64,000 bases of DNA from Streptomyces camponoticapitis (GCF_014646115.1 NZ_BMMV01000011.1:176633-240632); one strand, 5' to 3'; counted from the stretch's first letter, positions 54,014-62,736 are shown. Numbers and translations are program-made. Notes: a model not told the origin generated them from the sequence alone.

Positions 54014-54039
54014 CGTCCGGCCTCCTGCGTCGTGTTGAG
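54010..54039. repeat. 30-bp direct repeat, copy 2 (end of tldD)
   Basis: Encodes LNTTQEAGR and the stop of tldD plus the GGAGG ribosome site. Between the copies lies GC-rich DNA (GGTCCGGGGGTCGCTCCCC) like that of the Streptomyces repeats elsewhere in the window. Confidence 0.95.
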
Positions 54040-55533
54040 GATGTTCACTCCGCGGAAGAGGGCGGAGGGGCAGCCGTGGGAGACCGCCGCGACCTGGCCC
54101 GGCTGGGCCTTGCCGCAGTTGAAGGCGCCGCCGAGCACATACGTCTGCGGTCCGCCCACGGCCTCCATCGAGCCCCAGAAGTCCGTCGTCGTCGCCTGGT
54201 AGGCCACGTCCCGCAGCTGGCCGGCGAGCTTGCCGTTCTCGATCCGGAAGAACCGCTGCCCGGTGAACTGGAAGTTGTAGCGCTGCATGTCGATCGACCA
54301 CGAGCGGTCGCCGACCACATAGATCCCGCGCTCCACCCCGCCGATCAGATCCTCCGTGGCGAGCCCGCCCGGATCCGGCTTCAGCGACACGTTCGCCATG
54401 CGCTGCACCGGCACATGCCCCGGCGAGTCCCCGTACGCGCAGCCGTTGGAGCGGTCGAAGCCCGTGAGCTTCGCGATCCGCCGGTCCAGCTGGTAACCGA
54501 CGAGCGTGCCGTCCTTGACGAGGTCCCACGACTGGGCCTCGACACCCTCGTCGTCGTACCCGATCGTCGCCAGACCGTGCTCGGCCGTCCGGTCACCCGT
54601 CACGTTCATGATCGACGAGCCGTACGCCAGCTTCCCCAGCTGGTCGAAGGTGGCGAAGGACGTACCGGCGTACGCCGCCTCGTACCCCAGCGCCCGGTCC
54701 AGTTCGGTCGCGTGCCCGATCGACTCGTGGATCGTCAGCCAGAGGTTCGACGGGTCGACCACCAGGTCGTACGTCCCCGCCTCGACACTCGGCGCGCGCA
54801 TCTTCTCGGCGAGCAGCGCCGGGATCCGCTCCAGCTCGGAGTCCCAGTCCCAGCCGGTGCCCGTCAGATACTCCCAACCCCGGCCGACCGGCGGGGCGAT
54901 GGTGCGCATCGAGTCGAACTCACCGGTCTCACCGTCCACCGCGACCGCCGAGAGCTGCGGGTGCAGCCTCACGCGCTGCTGTGTGGTGACGGTGCCCGCC
55001 GTGTCCGCGTAGAACTTGTTCTCGTGGACGGTCAGCAGCGAGGCGTCCACATGCGCGACACCCTCCGCGCGCAGCAACCGCGCGCTCCACTCCGCGAGAA
55101 GTCCACTCTTGTCCTCGTCGGGTACCTCGAAGGGGTCGATGTCGTACGCCGACACCCAGGTCTTCTCCGCGTGCACCGGCTCGTCGGCCAGCTCCACACG
55201 CTCGTCCGAACCCGCCGCCGCGATCACCTTCGCCGACAGCTTCGCCATCGCCACGGCCTGTCCCGCGACCCTGGCCGCGGCGTCCATCGTCAGGTCGACC
55301 CCCGAGGCGAACCCCCAGGCGCCGCCGTGCACGACACGTACCGCGTACCCGACATCGGTCGAGTCCGACGACCCGGCGGGCCTGGCGTCCCGCAGGCGCC
55401 AGTCCGCGCTCCGTACCCGCTCGAACCGGAAGTCGGCATGATCGGCGCCGAGCGCACGCGCCCTGGCGAGGGCCGCGTCGGCGAGCGCCCTCAGCGGCAG
55501 TGCCAGAAACGACTGATCTACCTCGTGGGGCAC
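54010..55533 (-). CDS. tldD: TldD metalloprotease subunit
   Basis: 507 residues, catalytic member of the TldD/TldE pair. The zinc site is HESIGH at 269-274 within NLWLTIHESIGHATELDRAL. Other family blocks: VDPSNLWLTI, DEGVEAQSWDLVKDGTLVGY, NGCAYGDSPGHVPVQRMANV, and near the end VLGGAFNCGKAQPGQVAAV with a conserved Cys. It is divergent from fabG. The C-terminus LNTTQEAGR is duplicated downstream. Confidence 0.95.
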   Translation of the reverse strand: MPHEVDQSFLALPLRALADAALARARALGADHADFRFERVRSADWRLRDARPAGSSDSTDVGYAVRVVHGGAWGFASGVDLTMDAAARVAGQAVAMAKLSAKVIAAAGSDERVELADEPVHAEKTWVSAYDIDPFEVPDEDKSGLLAEWSARLLRAEGVAHVDASLLTVHENKFYADTAGTVTTQQRVRLHPQLSAVAVDGETGEFDSMRTIAPPVGRGWEYLTGTGWDWDSELERIPALLAEKMRAPSVEAGTYDLVVDPSNLWLTIHESIGHATELDRALGYEAAYAGTSFATFDQLGKLAYGSSIMNVTGDRTAEHGLATIGYDDEGVEAQSWDLVKDGTLVGYQLDRRIAKLTGFDRSNGCAYGDSPGHVPVQRMANVSLKPDPGGLATEDLIGGVERGIYVVGDRSWSIDMQRYNFQFTGQRFFRIENGKLAGQLRDVAYQATTTDFWGSMEAVGGPQTYVLGGAFNCGKAQPGQVAAVSHGCPSALFRGVNILNTTQEAGR

Positions 55534-55723
55534 GTCGGCCTCCCTTTCACACGCCTCGGTAAAGGTGTCCGCAGTGAATCATGCGGTACGGAGCGGGGTT
55601 TCGCCGCGTTTATGTAGGGACCCCACAGTGACCGTACCGAGGCGCTGTCCATGCCCGAGTCCACGGACGGGCGGCTCGGGCGATAGGTTTTGCAGGTACC
55701 AGACAGCTACGAAAGGTGCTCCG

Positions 55724-56443
55724 TTGAGCCGCTCGGTTCTCGTCACCGGAGGAAACCGGGGCATCGGCCTTGCCATCGCCCTGGCTTTCGCCGGCAACGG
55801 CGACAAGGTCGCCATCACTTACCGCTCGGGCGAACCGCCCAAGGCCCTGACGGATTCGGGCTGCTTGGCCGTCCGCTGTGACATCACCGATTCCGAGCAG
55901 GTGGAGCAGGCCTACAAGGAGATCGAGGAGACGCACGGCCCCGTGGAGGTGCTGGTCGCCAACGCCGGCATCACCAAGGACCAGTTGCTGATGCGGATGT
56001 CGGAGGAGGACTTCACCTCCGTCCTCGACACCAACCTCACGGGCACCTTCCGGGTCGTCAAGCGCGCCAACCGCGCGATGCTGCGCGCCAGGCGCGGCCG
56101 CGTCGTCCTCATCTCGTCCGTGGTCGGGCTGCTCGGCTCGGCCGGCCAGGCGAACTACGCGGCCTCCAAGGCCGGCCTTGTCGGCTTCGCCCGCTCGCTC
56201 GCCCGTGAACTCGGCTCGCGCAACATCACGTTCAACGTCGTGGCGCCCGGTTTCGTCGACACCGACATGACCAACGTGCTCACCGACGAGCAGCGCCAGA
56301 ACATCGTCGCCAACGTCCCCCTCGGCCGTTACGCACAGCCCGAGGAGATCGCGGCGGCGGTCCGCTTCCTCGCCTCGGACGACGCCGCGTACATCACTGG
56401 AGCCGTCATTCCCGTTGACGGCGGATTGGGCATGGGTCACTGA
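55724..56443 (+). CDS. fabG: 3-oxoacyl-ACP reductase FabG
   Basis: Reduces 3-oxoacyl-ACP with NADPH in fatty acid synthesis. 239 residues from TTG 55724, eight bases after GAAAGG. Cofactor loop VLVTGGNRGIGLAIALAFAG, LVANAGITKDQLLMRMSEED (NAG), catalytic ISSVVGLLGSAGQANYAASKAG with Ser, Tyr and Lys, and GFVDTDMTNVLTDEQRQNIV. It precedes fabI by 4 bp, forming an elongation-cycle operon. Confidence 0.95.
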   Translation: MSRSVLVTGGNRGIGLAIALAFAGNGDKVAITYRSGEPPKALTDSGCLAVRCDITDSEQVEQAYKEIEETHGPVEVLVANAGITKDQLLMRMSEEDFTSVLDTNLTGTFRVVKRANRAMLRARRGRVVLISSVVGLLGSAGQANYAASKAGLVGFARSLARELGSRNITFNVVAPGFVDTDMTNVLTDEQRQNIVANVPLGRYAQPEEIAAAVRFLASDDAAYITGAVIPVDGGLGMGH

Positions 56444-56447
56444 TCAC

Positions 56448-57218
56448 ATGAGTGGAATCCTCGCCGGCAAGCGCATTCTCGTCACAGGCGTCCTCACCGA
56501 CGCCTCCATCGCCTTCCACGCCGCCAAGGTGGCGCAGGAAGAGGGCGCGGACGTCATCCTCACCGGCTTCGGGCGCCTCTCGCTCGTCGAGCGCATCGCC
56601 AAGCGGCTGCCCAAGCCGGCCCCCGTCATCGAGGTGGACGTCACCAACCAGGAGCATCTGGACTCCCTCGCCGACCGGATCCGGGAGCACCAGGGCGAGG
56701 GTGCGAGCCTCGACGGCATCGTGCACTCGATCGCCTTCGGCCCGCAGGGAGTCTTCAACTTCCTGGAGGCGGAGTGGGAGGACGTCGGTACGGCGGTGCA
56801 TGTCTCGGCGTACTCGCTCAAGTCGCTGACCATGGCCTGCCTTCCGCTGATGGAGCGCGGCGGCTCGGTCGTCGGCCTGACCTTCGACGCGCAGTTCGCC
56901 TGGCCCAAGTACGACTGGATGGGCATCGCCAAGGCGGCGCTCGAATCCACCAACCGCTATCTCGCGCGTGACCTGGGCGCCAAGAACATCCGCTGCAACC
57001 TGGTCTCGGCCGGCCCCCTCAGGTCCATGGCCGCCAAGTCCATCCCGGGCTTCGAGGAGCTGGCCGACGTGTGGAACCACCGCGCGCCCATCGGCTGGGA
57101 CCTGTCCGACCCGGAGCCGACCGGCCGTGGTGTCGTCGGGCTGCTGTCCGACTTCTTCCCGAAGACGACGGGCGAGATCCTGCACGTCGACGGCGGCGTC
57201 CACATGATGGGTGCCTGA
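56448..57218 (+). CDS. fabI: Enoyl-ACP reductase FabI/InhA
   Basis: NADH-dependent enoyl-ACP reductase, 256 residues from ATG 56448. The atypical SDR cofactor loop is ILVTGVLTDASIAFHAAKVA; catalytic region has DAQFAWPKYDWMGIAKAALE with Tyr and Lys; the substrate loop includes AGPLRSMAAKSIPGFEEL. This matches the mycobacterial InhA type, the isoniazid and triclosan target. Together with fabG it makes the last two reductive steps. A hairpin terminator follows. Confidence 0.96.
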   Translation: MSGILAGKRILVTGVLTDASIAFHAAKVAQEEGADVILTGFGRLSLVERIAKRLPKPAPVIEVDVTNQEHLDSLADRIREHQGEGASLDGIVHSIAFGPQGVFNFLEAEWEDVGTAVHVSAYSLKSLTMACLPLMERGGSVVGLTFDAQFAWPKYDWMGIAKAALESTNRYLARDLGAKNIRCNLVSAGPLRSMAAKSIPGFEELADVWNHRAPIGWDLSDPEPTGRGVVGLLSDFFPKTTGEILHVDGGVHMMGA

Positions 57219-57234
57219 GCGAAGACAGCTCGAC

Positions 57235-57277
57235 CACGGAACCGCGTGACCGCCCCACGGCGGCACGCGGTTCCGTG
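57235..57277 (+). terminator. 14-bp hairpin after fabI
   Basis: CACGGAACCGCGTG (57235-57248) and CACGCGGTTCCGTG (57264-57277) are perfectly complementary, with a CCGCC-GGCGG inner stem. It lies 16 bp after the fabI stop. Confidence 0.85.
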
Positions 57278-57368
57278 CGTCGTACAGCCTCGACCGTCAC
57301 TTTCCGTGACCGTAGGAGTCGAGAAGAGCGACAACTCCCCGCACACTGATCGGGGAGGAGGTGTCGCT

Positions 57369-57878
57369 GTGTACCGGAAAGCGCGCAAGGCGGCTGCCTC
57401 GCTGACGGCGGCGGTGCTGATCGTGGCGGGCCTCGCCGTCACGGCAGTCGTACGGGACGAGTCGCCGCCCCCGGCGGCCAGGACCTCGGCGGCGGACGTA
57501 CTGGGTGTCGACCGCGTCGCGGTGGACGCGGACAGTGACGACGCCCACGAGGCCGACGACTCCCACGACACCAACGGCGCCGACGGCCCCGACGGCGTGC
57601 GCGACCGTCGGGACGGGCGCGACAAGGAGCGCGAGCGTGAACCGTTCGGGGCTTCCTGCCGTACGGCGGCCGAGGGCTCCGTGGTGACCGCGTTCTGCCA
57701 CAACCCGTACCCGGAGACCGACCGGGTCCAGCTGCACATCGAGTGCGCGCGCTGGTGGGACGTCGACTCCGACAGCGCGCCCGCGGAGGCCCGGCCCGCC
57801 GGCTACGTCCGGCTCACCGGGCGCTGCTGGAAAGAGATCGAATCGGCCTGGGTCAGCCACGCGCGCGTGGTGCCCTGA
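57369..57878 (+). CDS. Putative secreted or membrane-anchored protein, function unknown
   Basis: 169 residues from GTG 57369 after GGAGGAGG. Basic start (VYRKARK) and a hydrophobic helix (AASLTAAVLIVAGLAVTAVV) form a signal or anchor. A highly charged Asp/His/Arg region follows (about 45-85), then a small domain with four Cys in CRTAAEGSVVTAFCHNPYPE and CARWWDVDSD to CWKEIESAWV, probably two disulfides. No known family recognised. Confidence 0.75.
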   Translation: MYRKARKAAASLTAAVLIVAGLAVTAVVRDESPPPAARTSAADVLGVDRVAVDADSDDAHEADDSHDTNGADGPDGVRDRRDGRDKEREREPFGASCRTAAEGSVVTAFCHNPYPETDRVQLHIECARWWDVDSDSAPAEARPAGYVRLTGRCWKEIESAWVSHARVVP

Positions 57879-57897
57879 CCGGGGCTCCCGGCCGCCC

Positions 57898-58572
57898 TCA
57901 GGCCGTCTCGCGCAGACAGCTGAAGGCGTGGCTCGCCGCCTCCGCGCCCGCCGTTTCGGTGTCCCCCGCCCTGATGGCCTCCACCAGCCGCGAGTGGTCC
58001 AGATGGAACGCGGGGCGCAGCTCACGGCCCACATCGGCGCGCAGACCGTCGCGCAGCAGATCGCTCAGATCCGCGTAGAGCGCGGTGAGCACCTCGTTGT
58101 GCGAGGCCGAGACCACCGCCAGGTGCAGGGTCGCGTCCGCGGCCACGAACAGATCGGCGTCCCCGCCGGCCCACGCCTCCTCGCGGCGCGCCAGCAATGT
58201 GTCCAGCTGCCGCACGTCCCGCTCCGTGCGGCGCTCGGCCGCCAGCCGGGCCGCCGAGGCTTCGAGGGTGGAGCGCACCTCCGCGATGTGCCGGGCGTCG
58301 GCGTCGGCGAACCTGCGGTGCATCACACCGGCGAGCTCACTCGTGGCGACGACATAGGTGCCCGAGCCCTGCCGGATGTCCAGGAGCCCGTTGTGCGCCA
58401 GCGCCCGGACCGCCTCGCGGACGGTGTTACGGGCCACGCCCAGCTGCTCGACCAGCTCGGGCTCGGTGGGGATGCGTGAGCCGACCGGCCATTCGCCCGA
58501 CGTGATCTGGTTCCGCAGCTCGGTGATCACCTGATCGGAGAGCGCGGATCTCCGGGGAGAGGTCAGGGCCAT
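57898..58572 (-). CDS. GntR-family regulator, FadR/FCD subfamily
   Basis: 224 residues from ATG 58572. N-terminal winged helix: LSDQVITELRNQITSGEWPV, GSRIPTEPELVEQLGVARNT and VREAVRALAHNGLLDIRQGS. C-terminal FCD helical domain with the metal-binding pattern (Asp and His in AADATLHLAVVSASHNEVLT and FHLDHSRLVEAIRAGDTETA). It is divergent from an MFS gene and likely represses it through the palindrome at 58637-58652. Confidence 0.92.
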   Translation of the reverse strand: MALTSPRRSALSDQVITELRNQITSGEWPVGSRIPTEPELVEQLGVARNTVREAVRALAHNGLLDIRQGSGTYVVATSELAGVMHRRFADADARHIAEVRSTLEASAARLAAERRTERDVRQLDTLLARREEAWAGGDADLFVAADATLHLAVVSASHNEVLTALYADLSDLLRDGLRADVGRELRPAFHLDHSRLVEAIRAGDTETAGAEAASHAFSCLRETA

Positions 58573-58636
58573 GGTGCTCCAAGTTCTCGCTGCCGAGGGA
58601 CGACGTGTGCCCGAGGTCCCGTGGATGACGTCAAGC

Positions 58637-58652
58637 GATTGGACAACCAATC
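58637..58652. promoter_or_regulatory. FCD-type operator GATTGG-ACAA-CCAATC
   Basis: A perfect 6-bp inverted repeat with a 4-base spacer between the divergent regulator and MFS genes. TTGG-CCAA sites with short spacers are typical for FadR-type regulators. It overlaps the probable -35 of the MFS promoter (TTGGAC), while TATGAT at 58665-58670 serves as -10, seven bases before the ATG. Confidence 0.7.
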
Positions 58653-58676
58653 ATCCCATGATTCTATGATGGCTCC

Positions 58677-59972
58677 ATGCTGGACGAGACCACGACCCCA
58701 CTCCCGCTCCGGGAGGACGCCGCGCCCCTGCCCGCCGATTCTTCCGCACCGGTGCCCTCACCCGGGAAGACCGTGTGGCTGACGAGGCTCCTCGTCGTCG
58801 GGCTCGTCCTCGCGGCCGTCAATCTCCGCCCCGCCATCACCAGCCTCGGCGCGCTGCTCGAAGACGTACGCGTCGGACTCCATATGAGCGGCAGCGTCGC
58901 CGGCGTCCTCACCTCCGTCCCGGCGCTCTGTTTCGCCGTTTTCGGCGTCACGGCCCCGCGCCTGGCCCGCCGCTTCGGGCCCGCCACGGTGGTCTGCGCG
59001 GGAATGGTGGCCATCACGGCCGGTCTGCTGATCCGCCCTTTCACCACCGGCACGGCCGCCTTCCTCGCGGCGAGCGCGCTGGCGCTGATGGGGATAGCCG
59101 TCGGCAACGTGCTGATGCCGGTGATCGTGAAGCGGTACTTCCCCGACCGGGTCGGCACCATGACCGGCCTCTACTCGATGGCGCTGTCCGCGGGCACGGC
59201 CGTGGCGGCGGCCGCGACCGTCCCCATGACCTCGGCGCTGGGCGGCAGTTGGCGTCTCGGCCTGGGGCTGTGGGCGGTGGTCGCCGCCGTCGCCGTACTC
59301 CCGTGGGCGGCGCTTCTCGTACGCGACCGGAAGGCCACGGGGCGGCGGCCCGAGCGCGGGCGGGCGCCGGCCTCGGCGGCGCCGGCGGCGGGGCCGAGGA
59401 TCGTCCGCAGCCCTACCGCCTGGGCGCTCGGCTGCTTCTTCGGCCTCCAGGCCACCGGCGCGTACATCACCATGGGCTGGATGCCGCAGATCTTCCGCGA
59501 CGCGGGGGTTTCGGCGGGCACGGCGGGGCTGCTGCTCGCCGTCACGATGGTCATGGGCGTCCCGCTGGCCTTCGTGATCCCCCGGCTGGCCACCCGCATG
59601 AAGAACCAGGGTCCGATCGTGGTCGCCCTGGGAGCCTGCGGTCTGACCGGCTACGCGGGGCTCTTTCTCGCGCCCGCCGCCGGGGCCTGGGTGTGGGCGG
59701 TGCTCCTGGGCGTCTCCAACTGTGCCTTTCCGCTGGCACTCACGATGATCGGCATGCGCGCGAGGACGGGCGCCGGGGTCGTGCGGCTGTCCGCCTTCGC
59801 GCAGAGCACCGGCTATCTGATCTCCATTCCGGGTCCGCTGCTGGTGGGCGTGCTCTACCAGCACAGCGGCGGCTGGGAGCTGCCGATCACGCTGATGGGC
59901 GGGCTCATGGTGCCGCAGATCATTCTGGGGGTCGTCGCGGGCCGGGACCGCACGGTCGAGGACGAATGCTGA
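58677..59972 (+). CDS. CynX/NimT-type MFS transporter
   Basis: 431-residue major facilitator with 12 predicted helices and a Pro-rich N-terminal tail. Characteristic stretches: VVGLVLAAVNLRPAITSLGA, LGALLEDVRVGLHMSGSVAG, LARRFGPATVVCAGM (loop 2-3), and GNVLMPVIVKRYFPDRVGTM. This matches the CynX/NimT family, which moves cyanate, nitroimidazole or other small anions. There is no ribosome site; TATGAT lies seven bases before ATG, so the mRNA is likely leaderless. The FCD regulator is divergent. Confidence 0.92.
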   Translation: MLDETTTPLPLREDAAPLPADSSAPVPSPGKTVWLTRLLVVGLVLAAVNLRPAITSLGALLEDVRVGLHMSGSVAGVLTSVPALCFAVFGVTAPRLARRFGPATVVCAGMVAITAGLLIRPFTTGTAAFLAASALALMGIAVGNVLMPVIVKRYFPDRVGTMTGLYSMALSAGTAVAAAATVPMTSALGGSWRLGLGLWAVVAAVAVLPWAALLVRDRKATGRRPERGRAPASAAPAAGPRIVRSPTAWALGCFFGLQATGAYITMGWMPQIFRDAGVSAGTAGLLLAVTMVMGVPLAFVIPRLATRMKNQGPIVVALGACGLTGYAGLFLAPAAGAWVWAVLLGVSNCAFPLALTMIGMRARTGAGVVRLSAFAQSTGYLISIPGPLLVGVLYQHSGGWELPITLMGGLMVPQIILGVVAGRDRTVEDEC

Positions 59973-59989
59973 GATGAGAAACTGGGCGC

Positions 59990-60106
59990 ATGCCAGTCCT
60001 TGATCCGAATCCCCAGAACGGCCAGAAGAAACTGCTGATGATGTTCGGCACGATCATCGGCATCATGGTCGTGATCGCCGTCATCGCCTCGATCGCCTCC
60101 CCCTGA
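59990..60106 (+). CDS. 38-residue single-helix protein downstream of the MFS gene
   Basis: MPVLDPNPQNGQKKLLMMFG then TIIGIMVVIAVIASIASP: a short polar N-terminus and one membrane helix. It starts 17 bp after the MFS stop; GAGATGAG lies upstream. I recall Streptomyces annotations of a tiny SGM_5486-type transporter-associated protein at this position, consistent with size and place. Probably a small partner of the transporter. Confidence 0.82.
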   Translation: MPVLDPNPQNGQKKLLMMFGTIIGIMVVIAVIASIASP

Positions 60107-60277
60107 GCGTCCCGGTGGGGGGTACGGCGAGTGAGCCGCCCGAAGGGAGGGTAGGGCTGGCCCCACCTCCCCCTAGGGGGTCAGGGTCAGGGTCAAGTGG
60201 GTGGGTCTCCGGATGGGAGCGGGGGCCGGTGATCCGTAGCTTTGAGGTACTTCAACCGCTGACCTACGGAGGCGGCC
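60107..60277 (+). other. Spacer with short inverted repeat
   Basis: 171-bp spacer before the 68-residue gene. CCCCCTAGGGGG (60169-60180) is a perfect palindrome, followed by GGTCAGGGTCAGGGTCA direct repeats. No gene or clear promoter motif. Confidence 0.35.
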
Positions 60278-60484
60278 ATGGCGGCCCCTACGCACACCCG
60301 GTCCCACCACTCGTCCCCCGACAGCGTCGACATCCGTCTGCCCTGGTGGGCGGTGGTGCTCCCGGCCCTCGCGTTCGCCGCGCTCCTGCTGCTGATGGCC
60401 GGTCCCGTCCCGGCCGGCGCCGCGGCGAGCGAGCCCGGTGTCGGCGGTGTGGTGATCCAGATCCAGCAGACGCTCGCCCGCTAG
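60278..60484 (+). CDS. Small membrane protein
   Basis: 68 residues from ATG 60278 with GGAGG upstream. His/Ser-rich polar start, then one helix (LPWWAVVLPALAFAALLLLM) and an outer Gly/Val tail ending IQIQQTLAR. It resembles many unnamed Streptomyces single-pass proteins. Could be an exported lipoprotein-like peptide; no Cys for lipidation. Function unknown. Confidence 0.72.
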   Translation: MAAPTHTRSHHSSPDSVDIRLPWWAVVLPALAFAALLLLMAGPVPAGAAASEPGVGGVVIQIQQTLAR

Positions 60485-60569
60485 TGGCGTCGTAGTCACG
60501 CTCCCCCCTGTCGGGCGGCCCCTTCAACACCCCGCGCCTGACGGCGCATTTCGTGCGAAGCTGGGATGC

Positions 60570-61088
60570 ATGAGCGTCGAAACACCCCGCAGGATTGTCC
60601 TACTCCGGCACGCGAAGGCCGACTGGCCCGACGTGGCCGACCACGAGAGGCCGCTCGCAGAGCGAGGCCGCGCGGACGCCCCGGTGTCCGGCCGCCGGAT
60701 TGCGGAGACCGGCATCGCCTTCGACCTTGCCCTCTGCTCGACGGCGGCCCGTACGCGCGAGACCTGGAAACTGGCGGTGCACGAGTTGCCGTCACGGCCC
60801 AGGACCGTCTACGAGGACCGGTTGTACGACGCCACGCTCGGCGATCTCCTGGCACTGGTCACCGAGACGCCGGACGAGGTGAAGGATCTCCTTCTGATCG
60901 GCCACAACCCGGGTATGCACGCCCTCGCCGACGCTCTCTCGGCGCGCGCCGAGGGTGACGCGCTGGGCCGGCTGACCGCGAGCGCGTTCCCGACCTCGGC
61001 GTTCGCCGTCATCGAGATCGCGGGCTCGTGGAAGACCGTGGAGCCCGACGTGGGGACACTGCTCGAATACTGGGCCCCGCACGACTGA
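60570..61088 (+). CDS. SixA-type histidine phosphatase
   Basis: 172 residues, histidine phosphatase superfamily. Motif RHG variant is IVLLRHAKADWPDVADHERP with His15-type nucleophile; second site LLLIGHNPGMHALADAL; an Arg in LCSTAARTRETWKLA. In E. coli SixA dephosphorylates phosphohistidine on signalling proteins. The start ATG is at 60570. Probably cytosolic. A terminator hairpin follows at 61137-61165. Confidence 0.9.
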   Translation: MSVETPRRIVLLRHAKADWPDVADHERPLAERGRADAPVSGRRIAETGIAFDLALCSTAARTRETWKLAVHELPSRPRTVYEDRLYDATLGDLLALVTETPDEVKDLLLIGHNPGMHALADALSARAEGDALGRLTASAFPTSAFAVIEIAGSWKTVEPDVGTLLEYWAPHD

Positions 61089-61136
61089 CCACGCGCCTCT
61101 CCCACCCTCCCGACCGCCCCAACTCCCTTACGACAG

Positions 61137-61165
61137 AGCCCCGGCACGGTGTGCGTGCCGGGGCT
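61137..61165. terminator. Hairpin between sixA and serB
   Basis: AGCCCCGGCACG (61137-61148) and CGTGCCGGGGCT (61154-61165) form a perfect 12-bp stem with a GTGTG loop between convergent genes. On the plus strand it is followed by CTTCCGTCTC. Likely bidirectional. Confidence 0.85.
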
Positions 61166-61203
61166 CTTCCGTCTCGCGTACGGGTCCGGGGCAGGGCCTC
61201 GTC

Positions 61204-62439
61204 TCAGAGCGACGGGCCCGCCTCCGCGGTCTCCACCTCTTCGACCTCTTCACGCGTGATCCCCAGCAGATAGAGCACGGTGTCGAGGAACGGCACGTTC
61301 ACCGCCGTGTCCGCGGCCCTGCGGACCACGGGCTTGGCGTTGAAGGCGACCCCCAGCCCCGCCGCGTTCAGCATGTCGAGGTCGTTGGCACCGTCGCCGA
61401 TCGCCACGGTCTGGGACAGCGGCACCCCGGCCTCCGCGGCGAACCGGCGCAGCAGTCTGGCCTTGCCCGCCCGGTCGACGATCTCGCCCACGACCCGCCC
61501 CGTGAGCTTCCCGTCCACGATCTCCAGCGTGTTCGCCGAGGCGAAGTCCAGCCCGAGCTGGTCCTTCAGCCCGTCCGTCACCTGGGTGAACCCGCCCGAC
61601 ACGACGCCCACTTGGTAGCCGAGCCGCTTGAGCGTACGGATCAGGGTGCGGGCGCCGGGCGTGAGCCGTACCTCCGCGCGTACCTTCTCCACCACCGACG
61701 CGTCGAGTCCGGCCAGCAGCGCCACGCGCGCGTGCAGCGACTGCTCGAAGTCCAGCTCACCGGCCATCGCCCTGGCCGTCACTTCCGCGACCTGCTCCTC
61801 GCAGCCCGCGTGCGCGGCGAAGAGTTCGATGACCTCGTCCTGGATGAGGGTCGAGTCGACGTCCATGACGACCAGCCGCTGCGCCCGGTGGTGCAGCCCG
61901 GCCGAGACGACCGCGACGTCCACCCCGATCTCGGCCGCCTCCGTCGCCAGCGCGGTGCGCAGCGGTTCGGTCGCCGTGCCGGACACCGCGAACTCCACCG
62001 CCGTGACCGGGTACTTGGCCAGCCGGAAGATACGGTCGATGTTCCCGCCGGTCGAGGTGATGCGTGCGGCGATGGCCGCCGTCGACTCGGCGGACAGCGG
62101 ATGTCCGAGCACGGTGACATGGGAACGGCCGCTGCCGCGCGGCCTGTTGTCGCCGGTCCCGGAGATGATCTCCGCCTGGAGCTTCAGGGAGTCGGCCCAG
62201 CTGTGGACGGTCGCGCGCAGCTCGCCCTCCGTGCTGCCGCCGGCCTCGGGCGAGGTGACGAGCGCGCACAGGACGATACGGCCACGGGTGACGACCTGCT
62301 CGATGTCTATGACGTCGAGCGAGTAGGCGGCGAGGGTGTCGAAGAGGCCTGCGGTGATCCCCGGGCGGTCCTTCCCGAAGATCTTGACGAGAAGCGTGGG
62401 GGCTGCGTCAGTGGTCTGACGGGGCTGCGATGCGCTCAT
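61204..62439 (-). CDS. serB: Phosphoserine phosphatase SerB
   Basis: Final step of serine synthesis. 411 residues: two N-terminal ACT domains (about 14-175; LLVKIFGKDRPGITAGLFDT, SHVTVLGHPLSAESTAAIAA), then a HAD phosphatase with nucleophile motif VMDVDSTLIQDEVIEL at 191-206, Ser/Thr motif in VGVVSGGFTQVTDGL, and motif IV IGDGANDLDMLNAAGLGVAF. ACT domains suggest serine feedback. The C-terminus ends in a short acidic tail. Confidence 0.96.
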   Translation of the reverse strand: MSASQPRQTTDAAPTLLVKIFGKDRPGITAGLFDTLAAYSLDVIDIEQVVTRGRIVLCALVTSPEAGGSTEGELRATVHSWADSLKLQAEIISGTGDNRPRGSGRSHVTVLGHPLSAESTAAIAARITSTGGNIDRIFRLAKYPVTAVEFAVSGTATEPLRTALATEAAEIGVDVAVVSAGLHHRAQRLVVMDVDSTLIQDEVIELFAAHAGCEEQVAEVTARAMAGELDFEQSLHARVALLAGLDASVVEKVRAEVRLTPGARTLIRTLKRLGYQVGVVSGGFTQVTDGLKDQLGLDFASANTLEIVDGKLTGRVVGEIVDRAGKARLLRRFAAEAGVPLSQTVAIGDGANDLDMLNAAGLGVAFNAKPVVRRAADTAVNVPFLDTVLYLLGITREEVEEVETAEAGPSL

Positions 62440-62736
62440 GGTGATCCCACCGTATCGGGCGGGACGGGTGGGGCGACCGGGTGTCCCGCGTGCCGGACAG
62501 CCGTCCCCGAACCCCGCGCCGGCATACGACCCGGCCCCGGTCCCGACCCCCGTCCCGCTTGTGGGGTTTGAGCGTGTTCACTTACGTTTCGCCGCGCCAC
62601 GAACGGGATTTTGCGCTCTTTCGTGAGGCCCGACTTTCGTATAAGGGGCCGGGCCTGAAATAGTTCCCCACGATGTTCGCCATCCCTAGACTCCCTGTGA
62701 TGGGGGTAACCCGGGGGACAACAAGTGGGGCATGGA
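62440..62736 (+). promoter_or_regulatory. Promoter region of the FHA-ABC gene
   Basis: 297-bp gene-free spacer between divergent serB and the FHA-ABC gene. A TAGACT (62687-62692) with TTCCCC 17 bp upstream (62664-62669) could form a promoter with a 38-base leader. A second A+T-rich patch holds TATAAG near 62640. Confidence 0.45.

Noticed and set aside
54076..55617. 513-codon plus-strand frame opposite tldD
   Set aside because: Arg/Leu/Val-rich shadow of the tldD gene with no family resemblance; tldD has the HESIGH zinc motif.
60278..60484. Small gene near 60278 as a shadow frame
   Set aside because: It has a strong GGAGG site, a clean start and a coherent membrane helix, so it was kept as a gene with moderate confidence.
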